From the NCBI GenBank assembly GCA_030602665.1, contig JAUVZE010000048.1, positions 1-7,786 of the forward strand: a stretch of DNA of 7,786 nt, given 5' to 3'. The notes under the pieces are model-generated. The model had not been told where the DNA came from and searched no databases. It was given only the letters and a program-made list of their open reading frames with translations. Each line of letters opens with the position of its first letter. Positions within the stretch are counted from its first letter, which is position 1. Positions 1 to 6,503 of this stretch are shown in pieces. The position numbers and the translations under genes were made by a program. This DNA comes from Dehalococcoidia bacterium. Its GTDB lineage: Bacteria > Chloroflexota > Dehalococcoidia > Dehalococcoidales > JAUVZE01.

Positions 1-1
1 G

Positions 2-895
2 ACTGGAGATGTTTTGGTATTTAATGATAGCCGGGTAATCCCGGCTCGTCTCTGTGGGAGGAAGGTTGACAGTGGCGGTAGGGTGGAGATTTTGTTACTG
101 CGTCGGCTTGAGACCGGTGTCTGGGAGGCACTGCTCAAGCCCGGTAAAAGGGTTAATATTGGCACTAAGGTTGACATAACGAGTGAATCTGTGGCTGGTA
201 GTAGACATGAGGTTAAGATTCTGGCTGAAGTAACAGAGCTGAGGCAGGACGGCATAAAGATAATAAAGTTCTCGGATGAAACACTGCTACTCAGGGTGGG
301 CGAGGTTCCGCTACCACCATATATCCATATTCCCTTGCTTGACCCTGAGCGTTATCAGACAGTATATGCCAGGGTAGGCGGCAGTGTGGCCGCACCGACT
401 GCTGGCCTGCACTTCACACCTCAATTGCTTAGTAAGATAGCGCAAAAGGGGATTCACTGCCGATGGGTTACTCTCCATGTGGGGCTTGACACCTTCCGAC
501 CGGTTAGAGAGGATGACCCGCTTGCGCATCCCACTTATAAGGAATATGGTGTGCTAACTCAGGAGGTAGCCAGTCAGCTATCTCAGGCCAGGGCAGAAGG
601 GCGGAGAATAATTTGTGTTGGCACCACTACGGTGAGACTCGTAGAGCAGGCAGCTCAGAACAGCGGAGTGTCTGGTTTGAAGCCGTTTGAGGGCTGGGTA
701 AGTTTATTTATTTTGCCTGGATACCAGTTCCGCATGGTGGATGCGCTTATCACCAATTTTCACCTGCCTAGGTCAACGCTACTGATGCTGGTTACTGCCT
801 TTGCTGGTAAGGATTTTATTAACCAAGCCTACGAGGAGGCGATAGCCTCGCGCTACCGTTTCTATAGCTTTGGCGATGCCATGCTAATACTCTGA
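2..895 (+). CDS. queA: QueA, tRNA preQ1(34) S-adenosylmethionine ribosyltransferase-isomerase (5' end cut by window)
   Basis: The enzyme transfers and isomerises the ribosyl group of S-adenosylmethionine onto preQ1 at tRNA position 34, giving epoxyqueuosine in the cytoplasmic queuosine pathway. The frame is open from base 2 and begins inside the conserved GDxLVFND(S/T)RVIPARL block, so 297 codons are visible of a family usually near 340 residues. About 45-50 N-terminal residues lie to the left. The TTG at 14 is an internal Leu, not a start. Other hallmarks are APTAGLHFT in the middle, VGTTTVRLVE, then TNFHLPRSTLLMLVTAFAG and the terminal RFYSFGDAMLI. It ends at TGA 893-895, facing the minus-strand operon with only 17 bp to the stop of the interrupted frame there. 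No strong terminator is visible between them. It is functionally unrelated to the operon. The identity is very secure. Confidence 0.98.
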   Translation, partial: TGDVLVFNDSRVIPARLCGRKVDSGGRVEILLLRRLETGVWEALLKPGKRVNIGTKVDITSESVAGSRHEVKILAEVTELRQDGIKIIKFSDETLLLRVGEVPLPPYIHIPLLDPERYQTVYARVGGSVAAPTAGLHFTPQLLSKIAQKGIHCRWVTLHVGLDTFRPVREDDPLAHPTYKEYGVLTQEVASQLSQARAEGRRIICVGTTTVRLVEQAAQNSGVSGLKPFEGWVSLFILPGYQFRMVDALITNFHLPRSTLLMLVTAFAGKDFINQAYEEAIASRYRFYSFGDAMLIL

Positions 896-912
896 TGTAA
901 AACTGGCTCCAG

Positions 913-1206
913 TCAAATTACACAGGCTAAATGTGCTCCGGTCAGGTCTTCCCATGGATACACCTTAACATCGACAACCCCGCCATCCTTTGCTTCTCCG
1001 AAGGTTGCTTGACTTAGGTTCGTATCATGAATCTCCTCTGAGATACGGGAACGAGCCTCATCTGCTGTGTAGATTCTACTTTCACCCTCCCAATCCTGCT
1101 GGATGCGGGCTATGCTTCGTTTTGTTTGCTTTATCTGCTACTCAAAGAGCTTTGGCTGTTTCTCTAGATGGGCATCTTGCTGGGCTTTACGTTTTCTTTT
1201 GTCCAT
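913..1206 (-). pseudogene. Interrupted small ORF (in-frame TAG) downstream of the mutase small subunit
   Basis: I do not recognise this protein. An ATG at 1206 starts a 98-codon minus-strand frame ending at TGA 915-913. It overlaps the 3' end of the cobalamin-subunit gene by 43 nt in another frame. Codon 23 (1140-1138) is TAG. The first 22 codons encode a charged Lys/Gln-rich start (MDKRKRKAQQ). The 74 codons after the TAG read like ordinary protein: a helix-like acidic/basic stretch containing YTADEARSRISEEI, then a strand-like DGGVVDVKVYPWEDLTG and the terminus AHLACVI. No ATG, GTG or TTG follows the TAG until the last 15 codons, so the second part cannot easily start by itself. TAG is the ordinary stop of four other genes here, so recoding is unlikely. 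A nonsense-mutated gene or a sequencing error fits best. Chance openness is possible, so coding status is uncertain. Confidence 0.4.
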
Positions 1207-1580
1207 TCTATTATTTTCTCTAGAGGTGCACCCGGTAGAAATATCTCCCTGATACCGGCTTCCTTAAGCCGGGGGATATCTTCGGGGGGGATAATACCAC
1301 CACCGATAACGGTAATATCGTGTGCACCTTTTTCTGCTAACTGTTTGACTACCTCACGGAAAAGATACATATGAGCACCGGAAAGACAGCTAAGACCAAC
1401 CAGGTCGACATCCTCCTGTATGGCCGCACTAACTATCTGCTGCGGTGTCTGATGCACACCAGTATATATGACTTCAAAGCCGGCATCTCTATAGCCCCTG
1501 GCTATAATCCTGGCCCCTCGGTCATGACCATCTAAGCCTGGTTTGGCGATTAGGACTCTTAATCTCCTCTCTGTGCTCAT
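1164..1580 (-). CDS. Cobalamin-binding small subunit of a B12-dependent acyl-CoA mutase (isobutyryl/methylmalonyl type)
   Basis: This 138-residue protein binds adenosylcobalamin and partners with the catalytic subunit encoded just upstream. The base-off/His-on signature is DGHDRG (residues 17-22), with His19 the expected lower axial cobalt ligand. It is followed by GLSCLSGAH (62-70, the SxL element) and VIGGGIIPP (91-99, the GG element), so the whole Rossmann-like B12 domain is present and nothing else. The length is normal for a stand-alone subunit such as IcmB, HcmB or archaeal-type McmA2. The ATG at 1580 is preceded by GGGAGGGTGA (1590-1581), a strong Shine-Dalgarno, and lies 35 bp after the large-subunit stop, so the two are surely co-transcribed. 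It ends in TAG at 1166-1164. Databases would probably call it methylmalonyl-CoA mutase C-terminal domain. I favour IcmB-like because of the large subunit's active site. Confidence 0.93.
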   Translation of the reverse strand: MSTERRLRVLIAKPGLDGHDRGARIIARGYRDAGFEVIYTGVHQTPQQIVSAAIQEDVDLVGLSCLSGAHMYLFREVVKQLAEKGAHDITVIGGGIIPPEDIPRLKEAGIREIFLPGAPLEKIIEWTKENVKPSKMPI

Positions 1581-1590
1581 TCACCCTCCC
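1581..1590 (-). promoter_or_regulatory. Ribosome binding site of the cobalamin subunit
   Basis: On the minus strand GGGAGGGTGA lies immediately before the ATG at 1580, inside the 35-bp gap between the two mutase genes. It fixes the start and suggests independent, efficient initiation of the small subunit. Confidence 0.7.
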
Positions 1591-1615
1591 AATTAAGGCC
1601 TTTACACTACCTGTT

Positions 1616-3292
1616 TTAGTAGAAACCAGGGTCTTGATACTCCCCAAAGACCTCTCGGTATACATCGCAAATTTCTTGCTCAGTAGCATAGGTTTTAACC
1701 GCTTCAATCACATAGGGCATTACATTTTTATCACTCTGGCAAGCAACACGAAGGTTATTTAGGGTCAGGGCAACTCTCCGATTATCCCTCGTTCTCTTCA
1801 CTTTTTGCAGTCTTTTAATCTGTTCCGCTTCTACCCTTTCATCAATCTTTAGAAATTCAATAGGCGCCTCTTCTTTAGCCACATATTTATTCACTCCTAC
1901 CACAACCCTTTCCAGATTGTCTACTTGCCGTTTAAATTTATAGGCGGCAGTGGCAATCTCTTTCTGTGGGAACCCTCTGGCAATAGCCGCTAGCATCCCC
2001 CCCATGGCATCAATCTTCTTAATGTACTCCCAGGCTTCGTCCTCTATTTGGTTAGTTAATGCCTCCACAAAATAAGAGCCGGCCAGGGGGTCTATGGTAT
2101 TTATGCCCCCGGTCTCTTCAGCCAAAATCTGCTGAGTGCGGAGGGCAATGGTGGCTGCCAATTCAGTGGGTAGAGCGAATTCCTCATCAAAGGAATTAGT
2201 GTGTAAAGACTGGGTTCCCCCCAGAACTGCCGACAGAGCCTCAGTGGTAGTCCGAACAATATTGTTATAAGGCTGCTGGTGAGTTAGGGAACAGCCTGCC
2301 GTCTGGGTATGGAACCTCATCCACCAAGAACGGGGGTTCTTAGCCTTGAACCTATGCCTCATTATTTTCGCCCACATTCTTCTGGCAGCTCTAAATTTAG
2401 CTATTTCTTCAAAGAAGTCCATATGGGAATCAAAGAAGAAGGAAAGTCTCGGGGCAAAGGCATCAACATCTAGTTTCTTTCTCTCCATAACATCCTGAAC
2501 ATAGGCAATCCCATCAGCTAAGGTGAAGGCTAGCTCTTGAACAGCGGTAGCACCGGCTTCACGTATATGATAACCACTGATACTTATCGTGTTCCACCGG
2601 GGAACATACTCAGTGCCAAACTCGATAGTATCACTAATAAGCCTTATGGATGGTTCGGGGGGACACATAAAGGTTTTTTGAGCAATAAACTCCTTTAGCA
2701 TATCGTTTTGAATCGTCCCCCCTATTTTGTCCCAACTCACCCCCTGCCTTTCCGCAGCTACTAGGTACATTGCCCACAGAACACTGGCTGGAGGATTAAT
2801 TGTCATGGAAGTAGTTACTTTATCCAAAGGAATATTTTTCGTCAGGACTTCCAAATCAGCCAGAGTGTCAATGGCTACCCCGCACTTGCCAACCTCCGCA
2901 GTGGCTTTTGGAGAATCGGAGTCATATCCCATTAGTGTGGGGAAGTCGAAAGCGGTGCTTAAGCCAGTTTCGCCCTCGGCTAACAGTTGATGCCACCTTT
3001 GGTTAGTATCTTCAGCGCCGCCCAAGCCAGAGAACATGCGGAATGTCCATACTTTCCCCCGATAGCCGGTAGCTTGGCAGCCTCTAGTAAACGGATAGAG
3101 GCCAGGATAACCTATACTGGTGGCAAAGTCTAAGCCCGTGATATTCTCTGGAGTATATATCGGGTCTATGTCTAAGTCGGAAATGGTAGAGAACCGTCTT
3201 TTCCCCGGAAAGTCGCTGGTAAATCCCTTGACCTCCTCTAGCCATTTCTTCATCCCTTGGCGCACCTCATTTAGTGTCTTATTACTAAACAT
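1616..3292 (-). CDS. icmA: B12-dependent acyl-CoA mutase large (catalytic) subunit with an isobutyryl-CoA-mutase-type active site
   Basis: This is a 558-residue TIM-barrel catalytic subunit of the methylmalonyl-CoA mutase superfamily, without its own B12 domain. It performs radical 1,2-rearrangement of acyl-CoA carbon skeletons. Seen: YPFTRG (66-71), TGYRGKVWT (75-83), FDFPTLMGYDSD, GTIQND (Gln195, equivalent to Gln197 of the P. shermanii enzyme), SISGYH (His242, equivalent to His244) and RFHTQTAG. Alignment to that enzyme is gap-free over this stretch. It places Phe87 at Tyr89 and Gln205 at Arg207, the substrate-carboxylate contacts of methylmalonyl-CoA mutase. Phe/Gln is the published isobutyryl-CoA mutase pair, whereas 2-hydroxyisobutyryl-CoA mutase has Ile/Gln. 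I therefore predict isobutyryl-CoA <-> n-butyryl-CoA, with isovaleryl/pivalyl-CoA as an alternative. Start: ATG 3292 begins the family-like MFSNKTLNEVR and follows AGGAAAGGGG. In-frame ATGs at 3331 (also with a purine-rich leader) and 3376 would add 13 or 28 unconserved residues. Family certain, substrate inferred. Confidence 0.93.
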   Translation of the reverse strand: MFSNKTLNEVRQGMKKWLEEVKGFTSDFPGKRRFSTISDLDIDPIYTPENITGLDFATSIGYPGLYPFTRGCQATGYRGKVWTFRMFSGLGGAEDTNQRWHQLLAEGETGLSTAFDFPTLMGYDSDSPKATAEVGKCGVAIDTLADLEVLTKNIPLDKVTTSMTINPPASVLWAMYLVAAERQGVSWDKIGGTIQNDMLKEFIAQKTFMCPPEPSIRLISDTIEFGTEYVPRWNTISISGYHIREAGATAVQELAFTLADGIAYVQDVMERKKLDVDAFAPRLSFFFDSHMDFFEEIAKFRAARRMWAKIMRHRFKAKNPRSWWMRFHTQTAGCSLTHQQPYNNIVRTTTEALSAVLGGTQSLHTNSFDEEFALPTELAATIALRTQQILAEETGGINTIDPLAGSYFVEALTNQIEDEAWEYIKKIDAMGGMLAAIARGFPQKEIATAAYKFKRQVDNLERVVVGVNKYVAKEEAPIEFLKIDERVEAEQIKRLQKVKRTRDNRRVALTLNNLRVACQSDKNVMPYVIEAVKTYATEQEICDVYREVFGEYQDPGFY

Positions 3293-3297
3293 GGCAT

Positions 3298-3307
3298 CCC
3301 CTTTCCT
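3298..3307 (-). promoter_or_regulatory. Ribosome binding site that decides the mutase large-subunit start
   Basis: AGGAAAGGGG on the minus strand lies 5 nt before the ATG at 3292. A second purine-rich stretch, AAAGGGGGTG (3350-3341), lies 9 nt before the in-frame ATG at 3331, so a 13-residue longer form cannot be excluded. The shorter form matches where family homology begins. Confidence 0.5.
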
Positions 3308-3398
3308 TTCGTCTCCAAGCGAATCAAACATTCTGCCTGCCACCCCCTTTCGCATTTCGCTACATGTGTGTGACATTCTGACCTAGCGGATGGCATAC

Positions 3399-3922
3399 CT
3401 AGTTTCCTTGCGTCCAAGCACAGCCCTTACTAAGGGCTCGCTTATTTATTTCTAGGCGCCTTTGATTTTTGGGCAGCAAGTTGTCCATCACCGCTATAAT
3501 GCTAGACGTGGATACCACTGGACAGCCAGTGACTAAAGCACCCAGGGTTACTAAATTGCCTACCGAATCATCCCCCAGCTCAGTAGCTAAATCGTTAGCC
3601 GGCACATAGACCACACGAATATCCTCCCGACTTACCTTTGATGGAACCAGAGACTGATTGACAACCAGCAGGCCCCCTGACTTCATCGCCGGCTCCAATT
3701 TGACCAAGGAAGCTGGATTCATGGCAATAGCGGCCGTGGGCCTAGTGATGAACAGGTCTCCTATCTTCTCGTCGGAGATGGTGACATTGCACCAGACAGT
3801 GCCCCCCCTCTTCTCCGCCCCGTAGGATGGCATCCACACTACCTCCCGTCCTTCTAGGAGACTTGCCTCGGCCAGGAGCCGACCGACAAACAGCACCCCC
3901 TGTCCACCGAAGCCGGCAACGG

Positions 3923-3938
<16 letters not shown>
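3399..3938 (-). CDS. korC: 2-oxoacid:ferredoxin oxidoreductase, gamma subunit
   Basis: This is the gamma subunit (179 residues) of a four-subunit, CoA-dependent 2-oxoacid:ferredoxin oxidoreductase, cytoplasmic, of the family that includes KorC, PorG and VorC. Domain evidence: GFGGQG at residues 9-14 near the N-terminus, and MPSYGAEKRGGT (36-47), the Y-G-x-E-x-R-G-G block typical of this subunit, then the usual ISDEKIGD stretch. The length is normal. The start is a GTG at 3938 with AGGAGA (3950-3945) 6 nt upstream. This start lies inside the end of the beta-subunit gene (16-nt overlap), so translation is probably coupled. It ends at TAG 3401-3399, about 106 nt before the mutase start. The gamma subunit does not define substrate. 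The assignment to a 2-ketoisovalerate-type enzyme comes from the alpha subunit and the context. Confidence 0.93.
3422..3438 (-). other. Hairpin at the 3' end of the gamma-subunit gene, before the mutase genes
   Basis: There is a perfect 7-bp inverted repeat with a 3-nt loop (AGCCCTT, loop, AAGGGCT), lying in the last 14 codons of the oxidoreductase gamma gene. No U-run follows on the minus strand, so it is not a standard intrinsic terminator. In the mRNA it would sit about 20 nt before the stop and 130 nt before the mutase start. It could be an RNA processing or stability element that tunes mutase expression relative to the oxidoreductase. It could also be chance within coding sequence. Confidence 0.35.
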
Positions 3939-4732
<794 letters not shown>

Positions 4733-4733
4733 A

Positions 4734-5798
4734 TCACCCGCCAACAGGTTGTTTTATCATCTTCTCTATAGCTTCCAGTATCTCCTCTGCCAACAGAGGC
4801 ACACCACCGTATTGATTGACCAGCGCCACCCTCTTATCCAGGCCCACGGCCAGTTTGACATCTTCGATGAACTGGCCAGAGCTTAGTTCCGCCACTAGAA
4901 AATCGTTGATTCTCTGGGCCAGATTTGATAGGGCTTCGTAAGGGAAAGGGAAGAGGGTGATGGGCCGCAGTAACCCCACTGGTATCCCTTCCTGACGAGC
5001 CATTTTCATCGCCGTCAGGGCTGAGCGACTGGCGCTGCCATAGGCTACAATCACCAAGGAGGCATCGCCTAGGTTAAGACCCTCATAGCGAACCTCGTTC
5101 CGACGCATCTTTTTAAATTTCCGGAGCAGAAGTTTGACCCGGGGTGGGAAATTGACCGGGTCCATCTCGAAGGAGTTGATTATATTCTTGGCGCGACCTA
5201 AGGCCCCGGTGATTGCCCAGGGTTTACTGGGCAGTTCCGTGACTGGTTCCCGCATTACCACGGGCTCCATAGCCTGACCCAAGAAACCATCGGCGAGTAC
5301 CACCACTGGATTGCGGTATTTGTCGGCCAGCTCAAAGGCCAGCATAGTGAGGTCCATCATTTCCTGCACTGAGGCCGGAGCCAGGTTAATCACGCGGTAA
5401 TCGCCATGGCCACCGCCCTTGGCGGACTGGAAATAGTCACCCTGGGCACCACCGATGTTGCCCAGTCCCGGACCACCCCGCATCACGTTCACTATTACCC
5501 CAGGCAGCTCGGCTCCCGACATATATGAGATACCCTCCTGCTCTAGACTGAAACCGGGGCTGGAAGTGGAGGTCATGGCACGGCAGCCGGCAGCGGCTGC
5601 GCCGTAGACCATGTTGATGGCAGCCAGCTCGCTCTCAGTCTGCACGAACACCCGTCCCTCCTCTGGCATCCGTTTTGACATGTGTTCTAGGATTTCGTTT
5701 TGGGGCGTAATGGGGTAACCAAAGTAAGCCTGACAGCCGGCTAAGATAGCGCCTTCAGCGATGGCGATGTTGCCTGCCATTAAAGTCTTCTTTGACAT
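4734..5798 (-). CDS. vorB: 2-oxoacid:ferredoxin oxidoreductase, alpha subunit, 2-ketoisovalerate (VorB/KorA) type
   Basis: This 354-residue alpha subunit forms the pyrimidine-side half of the TPP site and shapes substrate choice. Motifs in order: GNIAIAEGAILAGC (9-22), GYPITP (27-32), TESELAAINMVYGAAAAG (54-71), TSTSSPGFSLEQEG (76-89), then GAELPGVIVNVMRGGPG and KGGGHGDYR. GYPITPQNEI, the SSPG turn in place of the commoner SGPG, and the GAELP/RGGPGLG blocks resemble, from memory, proteins annotated as 3-methyl-2-oxobutanoate dehydrogenase subunit VorB more than 2-oxoglutarate-type KorA. The start is ATG 5798 with GTGGAG about 9 nt upstream. An in-frame TTG at 5813 would add five residues. It lies 26 bp after the ferredoxin gene and 1 nt before the beta gene. 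The family is certain. The 2-ketoisovalerate preference is a moderately supported inference, and 2-oxoglutarate or another 2-oxoacid remains possible. Confidence 0.93.
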   Translation of the reverse strand: MSKKTLMAGNIAIAEGAILAGCQAYFGYPITPQNEILEHMSKRMPEEGRVFVQTESELAAINMVYGAAAAGCRAMTSTSSPGFSLEQEGISYMSGAELPGVIVNVMRGGPGLGNIGGAQGDYFQSAKGGGHGDYRVINLAPASVQEMMDLTMLAFELADKYRNPVVVLADGFLGQAMEPVVMREPVTELPSKPWAITGALGRAKNIINSFEMDPVNFPPRVKLLLRKFKKMRRNEVRYEGLNLGDASLVIVAYGSASRSALTAMKMARQEGIPVGLLRPITLFPFPYEALSNLAQRINDFLVAELSSGQFIEDVKLAVGLDKRVALVNQYGGVPLLAEEILEAIEKMIKQPVGG

Positions 5799-5824
5799 TG
5801 GATTGCTCCACAAAGGGCTAAGGG

Positions 5825-6088
5825 TTACGAAGCTGGCTTGCTCGGTACCCTGTCGCAGCGATACACGGAAATAACTGTATCAGGGCACATAATAGCACAG
5901 GCTGTACAGCCGGTGCATTCATGGGCTTTTTCCTCGATAACTACTGCCGGGGTATACCCCATCTGGTTGATATGAGATGCCAAGCCGATAATCTTCTTGG
6001 GGCAGACGGAGATGCAGAGACGGCACCCCTTGCACCTTTCTGTATCAATGATGACATAAGCTAAGTTAGGTCGTTGTGCCACTACCAA
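5825..6088 (-). CDS. 2x[4Fe-4S] ferredoxin-type (delta) subunit of the 2-oxoacid:ferredoxin oxidoreductase
   Basis: This 87-residue electron-transfer subunit is first in the operon. It has two classic CxxCxxCxxxCP motifs, CKGCRLCISVCP (19-30) and CTGCTACAIMCP (58-69), each binding one [4Fe-4S] cluster with the fourth Cys exchanged between clusters, as in bacterial 8Fe ferredoxins. It would carry electrons from the beta-subunit cluster to external ferredoxin, and corresponds to KorD, VorD or PorD. The likely start is TTG 6088: a G-rich AAAGGGGGG lies 8 nt upstream and the frame has no ATG before the first cluster motif. A GTG at 6082 is the alternative. The gene lies roughly 30 nt downstream of the predicted transcription start and 26 bp ahead of the alpha subunit. 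Gene order delta-alpha-beta-gamma is common for this complex. Confidence 0.92.
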   Translation of the reverse strand: MVVAQRPNLAYVIIDTERCKGCRLCISVCPKKIIGLASHINQMGYTPAVVIEEKAHECTGCTACAIMCPDTVISVYRCDRVPSKPAS

Positions 6089-6126
6089 TATCTCTACCCC
6101 CCTTTCGACCAGTAACCCTATCTTTA

Positions 6127-6154
6127 ATTATTGACAGAATTGCTACTATGTCAA
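6127..6154 (-). promoter_or_regulatory. Sigma-70-like promoter of the oxidoreductase-mutase operon, within an inverted repeat
   Basis: On the minus strand a perfect -35 hexamer TTGACA (6154-6149) is separated by 16 bp from AATAAT (6132-6127), a 5/6 match to the -10 consensus. Transcription would start near 6120, leaving a leader of about 31 nt that contains the G-rich ribosome binding site of the ferredoxin gene. The -35 arm pairs with an identical hexamer on the other strand (TTGACA at 6131-6136), giving a 6-bp inverted repeat with a 12-bp spacer that spans the core promoter. That would be a plausible operator for a dimeric repressor. Confidence 0.6.
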
Positions 6155-6238
6155 GGGTAACAATTTGGTCGGAAAAGGCACATTTTTCGCAATAAGGCCT
6201 ATTTAACACGCATTCTCCTGCTTTGATGCACTAATGCA

Positions 6239-6250
6239 GTCGTTAACGAC
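6239..6250. promoter_or_regulatory. 12-bp perfect palindrome, candidate operator
   Basis: GTCGTTAACGAC is perfectly self-complementary. It lies about 85 bp upstream of the operon -35 hexamer in the shared divergent region. Its size and symmetry suit a homodimeric helix-turn-helix regulator such as the adjacent Lrp/AsnC protein, but there is no direct evidence of binding. Confidence 0.35.
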
Positions 6251-6327
6251 GGAACCGTGTGGCAAAAGGGCAACAGGTCAACTTCTCGGTAATTCTAAAG
6301 GTCGCTATGCTACTTTCTTGGATGACC

Positions 6328-6343
6328 TAAGCAAGTTTGCTTA
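6328..6343. promoter_or_regulatory. 16-bp inverted repeat, candidate operator
   Basis: TAAGCAA and TTGCTTA form perfect 7-bp arms around a 2-bp centre in the divergent intergenic region. The symmetry and length are typical of a bacterial regulator site. It could be another site for the neighbouring Lrp/AsnC protein. No coding sequence explains it. Confidence 0.35.
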
Positions 6344-6388
6344 AAGTGGATAGTCACATACCCTGGGTGACACTGCTCTTTCACCACA

Positions 6389-6403
6389 GTTCTAGATGAG
6401 AAC
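6389..6403. promoter_or_regulatory. 15-bp dyad, candidate operator
   Basis: GTTCT and AGAAC flank a 5-bp AT-rich centre, a 15-bp dyad of the size bound by Lrp-type dimers. It lies 62 bp upstream of the regulator's own -35 hexamer. The arms are short and may be chance. Confidence 0.25.
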
Positions 6404-6464
6404 GTGTACCACTTCTCGCCTGGTGTCATACAACAGGTAGACTGCCAGTGACTTGCTGAACGGT

Positions 6465-6493
6465 TTGACATGCAAAATATCCCATGCCATACT
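6465..6493 (+). promoter_or_regulatory. Promoter of the Lrp/AsnC gene, nearly leaderless
   Basis: A perfect TTGACA (6465-6470) is followed after exactly 17 bp by CATACT (6488-6493), a 4/6 match to the -10 consensus. The expected start of transcription is near 6500, so the ATG at 6504 would be at or within a few nucleotides of the 5' end. This agrees with the lack of any Shine-Dalgarno before that ATG. Confidence 0.5.
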
Positions 6494-6503
6494 AGTTTCT
6501 GTG

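Noticed and set aside
902..913. ACTGGCTCCAGT dyad between queA and the operon end as a shared terminator
   Set aside because: A usable stem would be only 4-5 bp with a 2-4 nt loop. A short T-run follows only on the minus strand, which is too weak to call.
1138..1140. TAG read as pyrrolysine or another recoded amino acid
   Set aside because: TAG terminates four clear genes in this window and no recoding signal or Pyl gene is visible, so an ordinary nonsense codon is the simpler explanation.
990..1223. 77-codon plus-strand open frame opposite the end of the mutase operon
   Set aside because: It is antisense to the B12-subunit 3' end and the interrupted frame, with low-complexity hydrophobic composition and no family resemblance. 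A shadow frame.
1616..3292. Plain annotation as methylmalonyl-CoA mutase
   Set aside because: The two carboxylate/substrate contacts that define that activity (Tyr89 and Arg207) are Phe and Gln here, so only the superfamily label is safe.
3293..3376. Longer mutase N-terminus from ATG 3376
   Set aside because: The added 28 residues have no family-like character, and the best-placed homologous start with a Shine-Dalgarno is 3292. ATG 3331 is kept as an alternative only.
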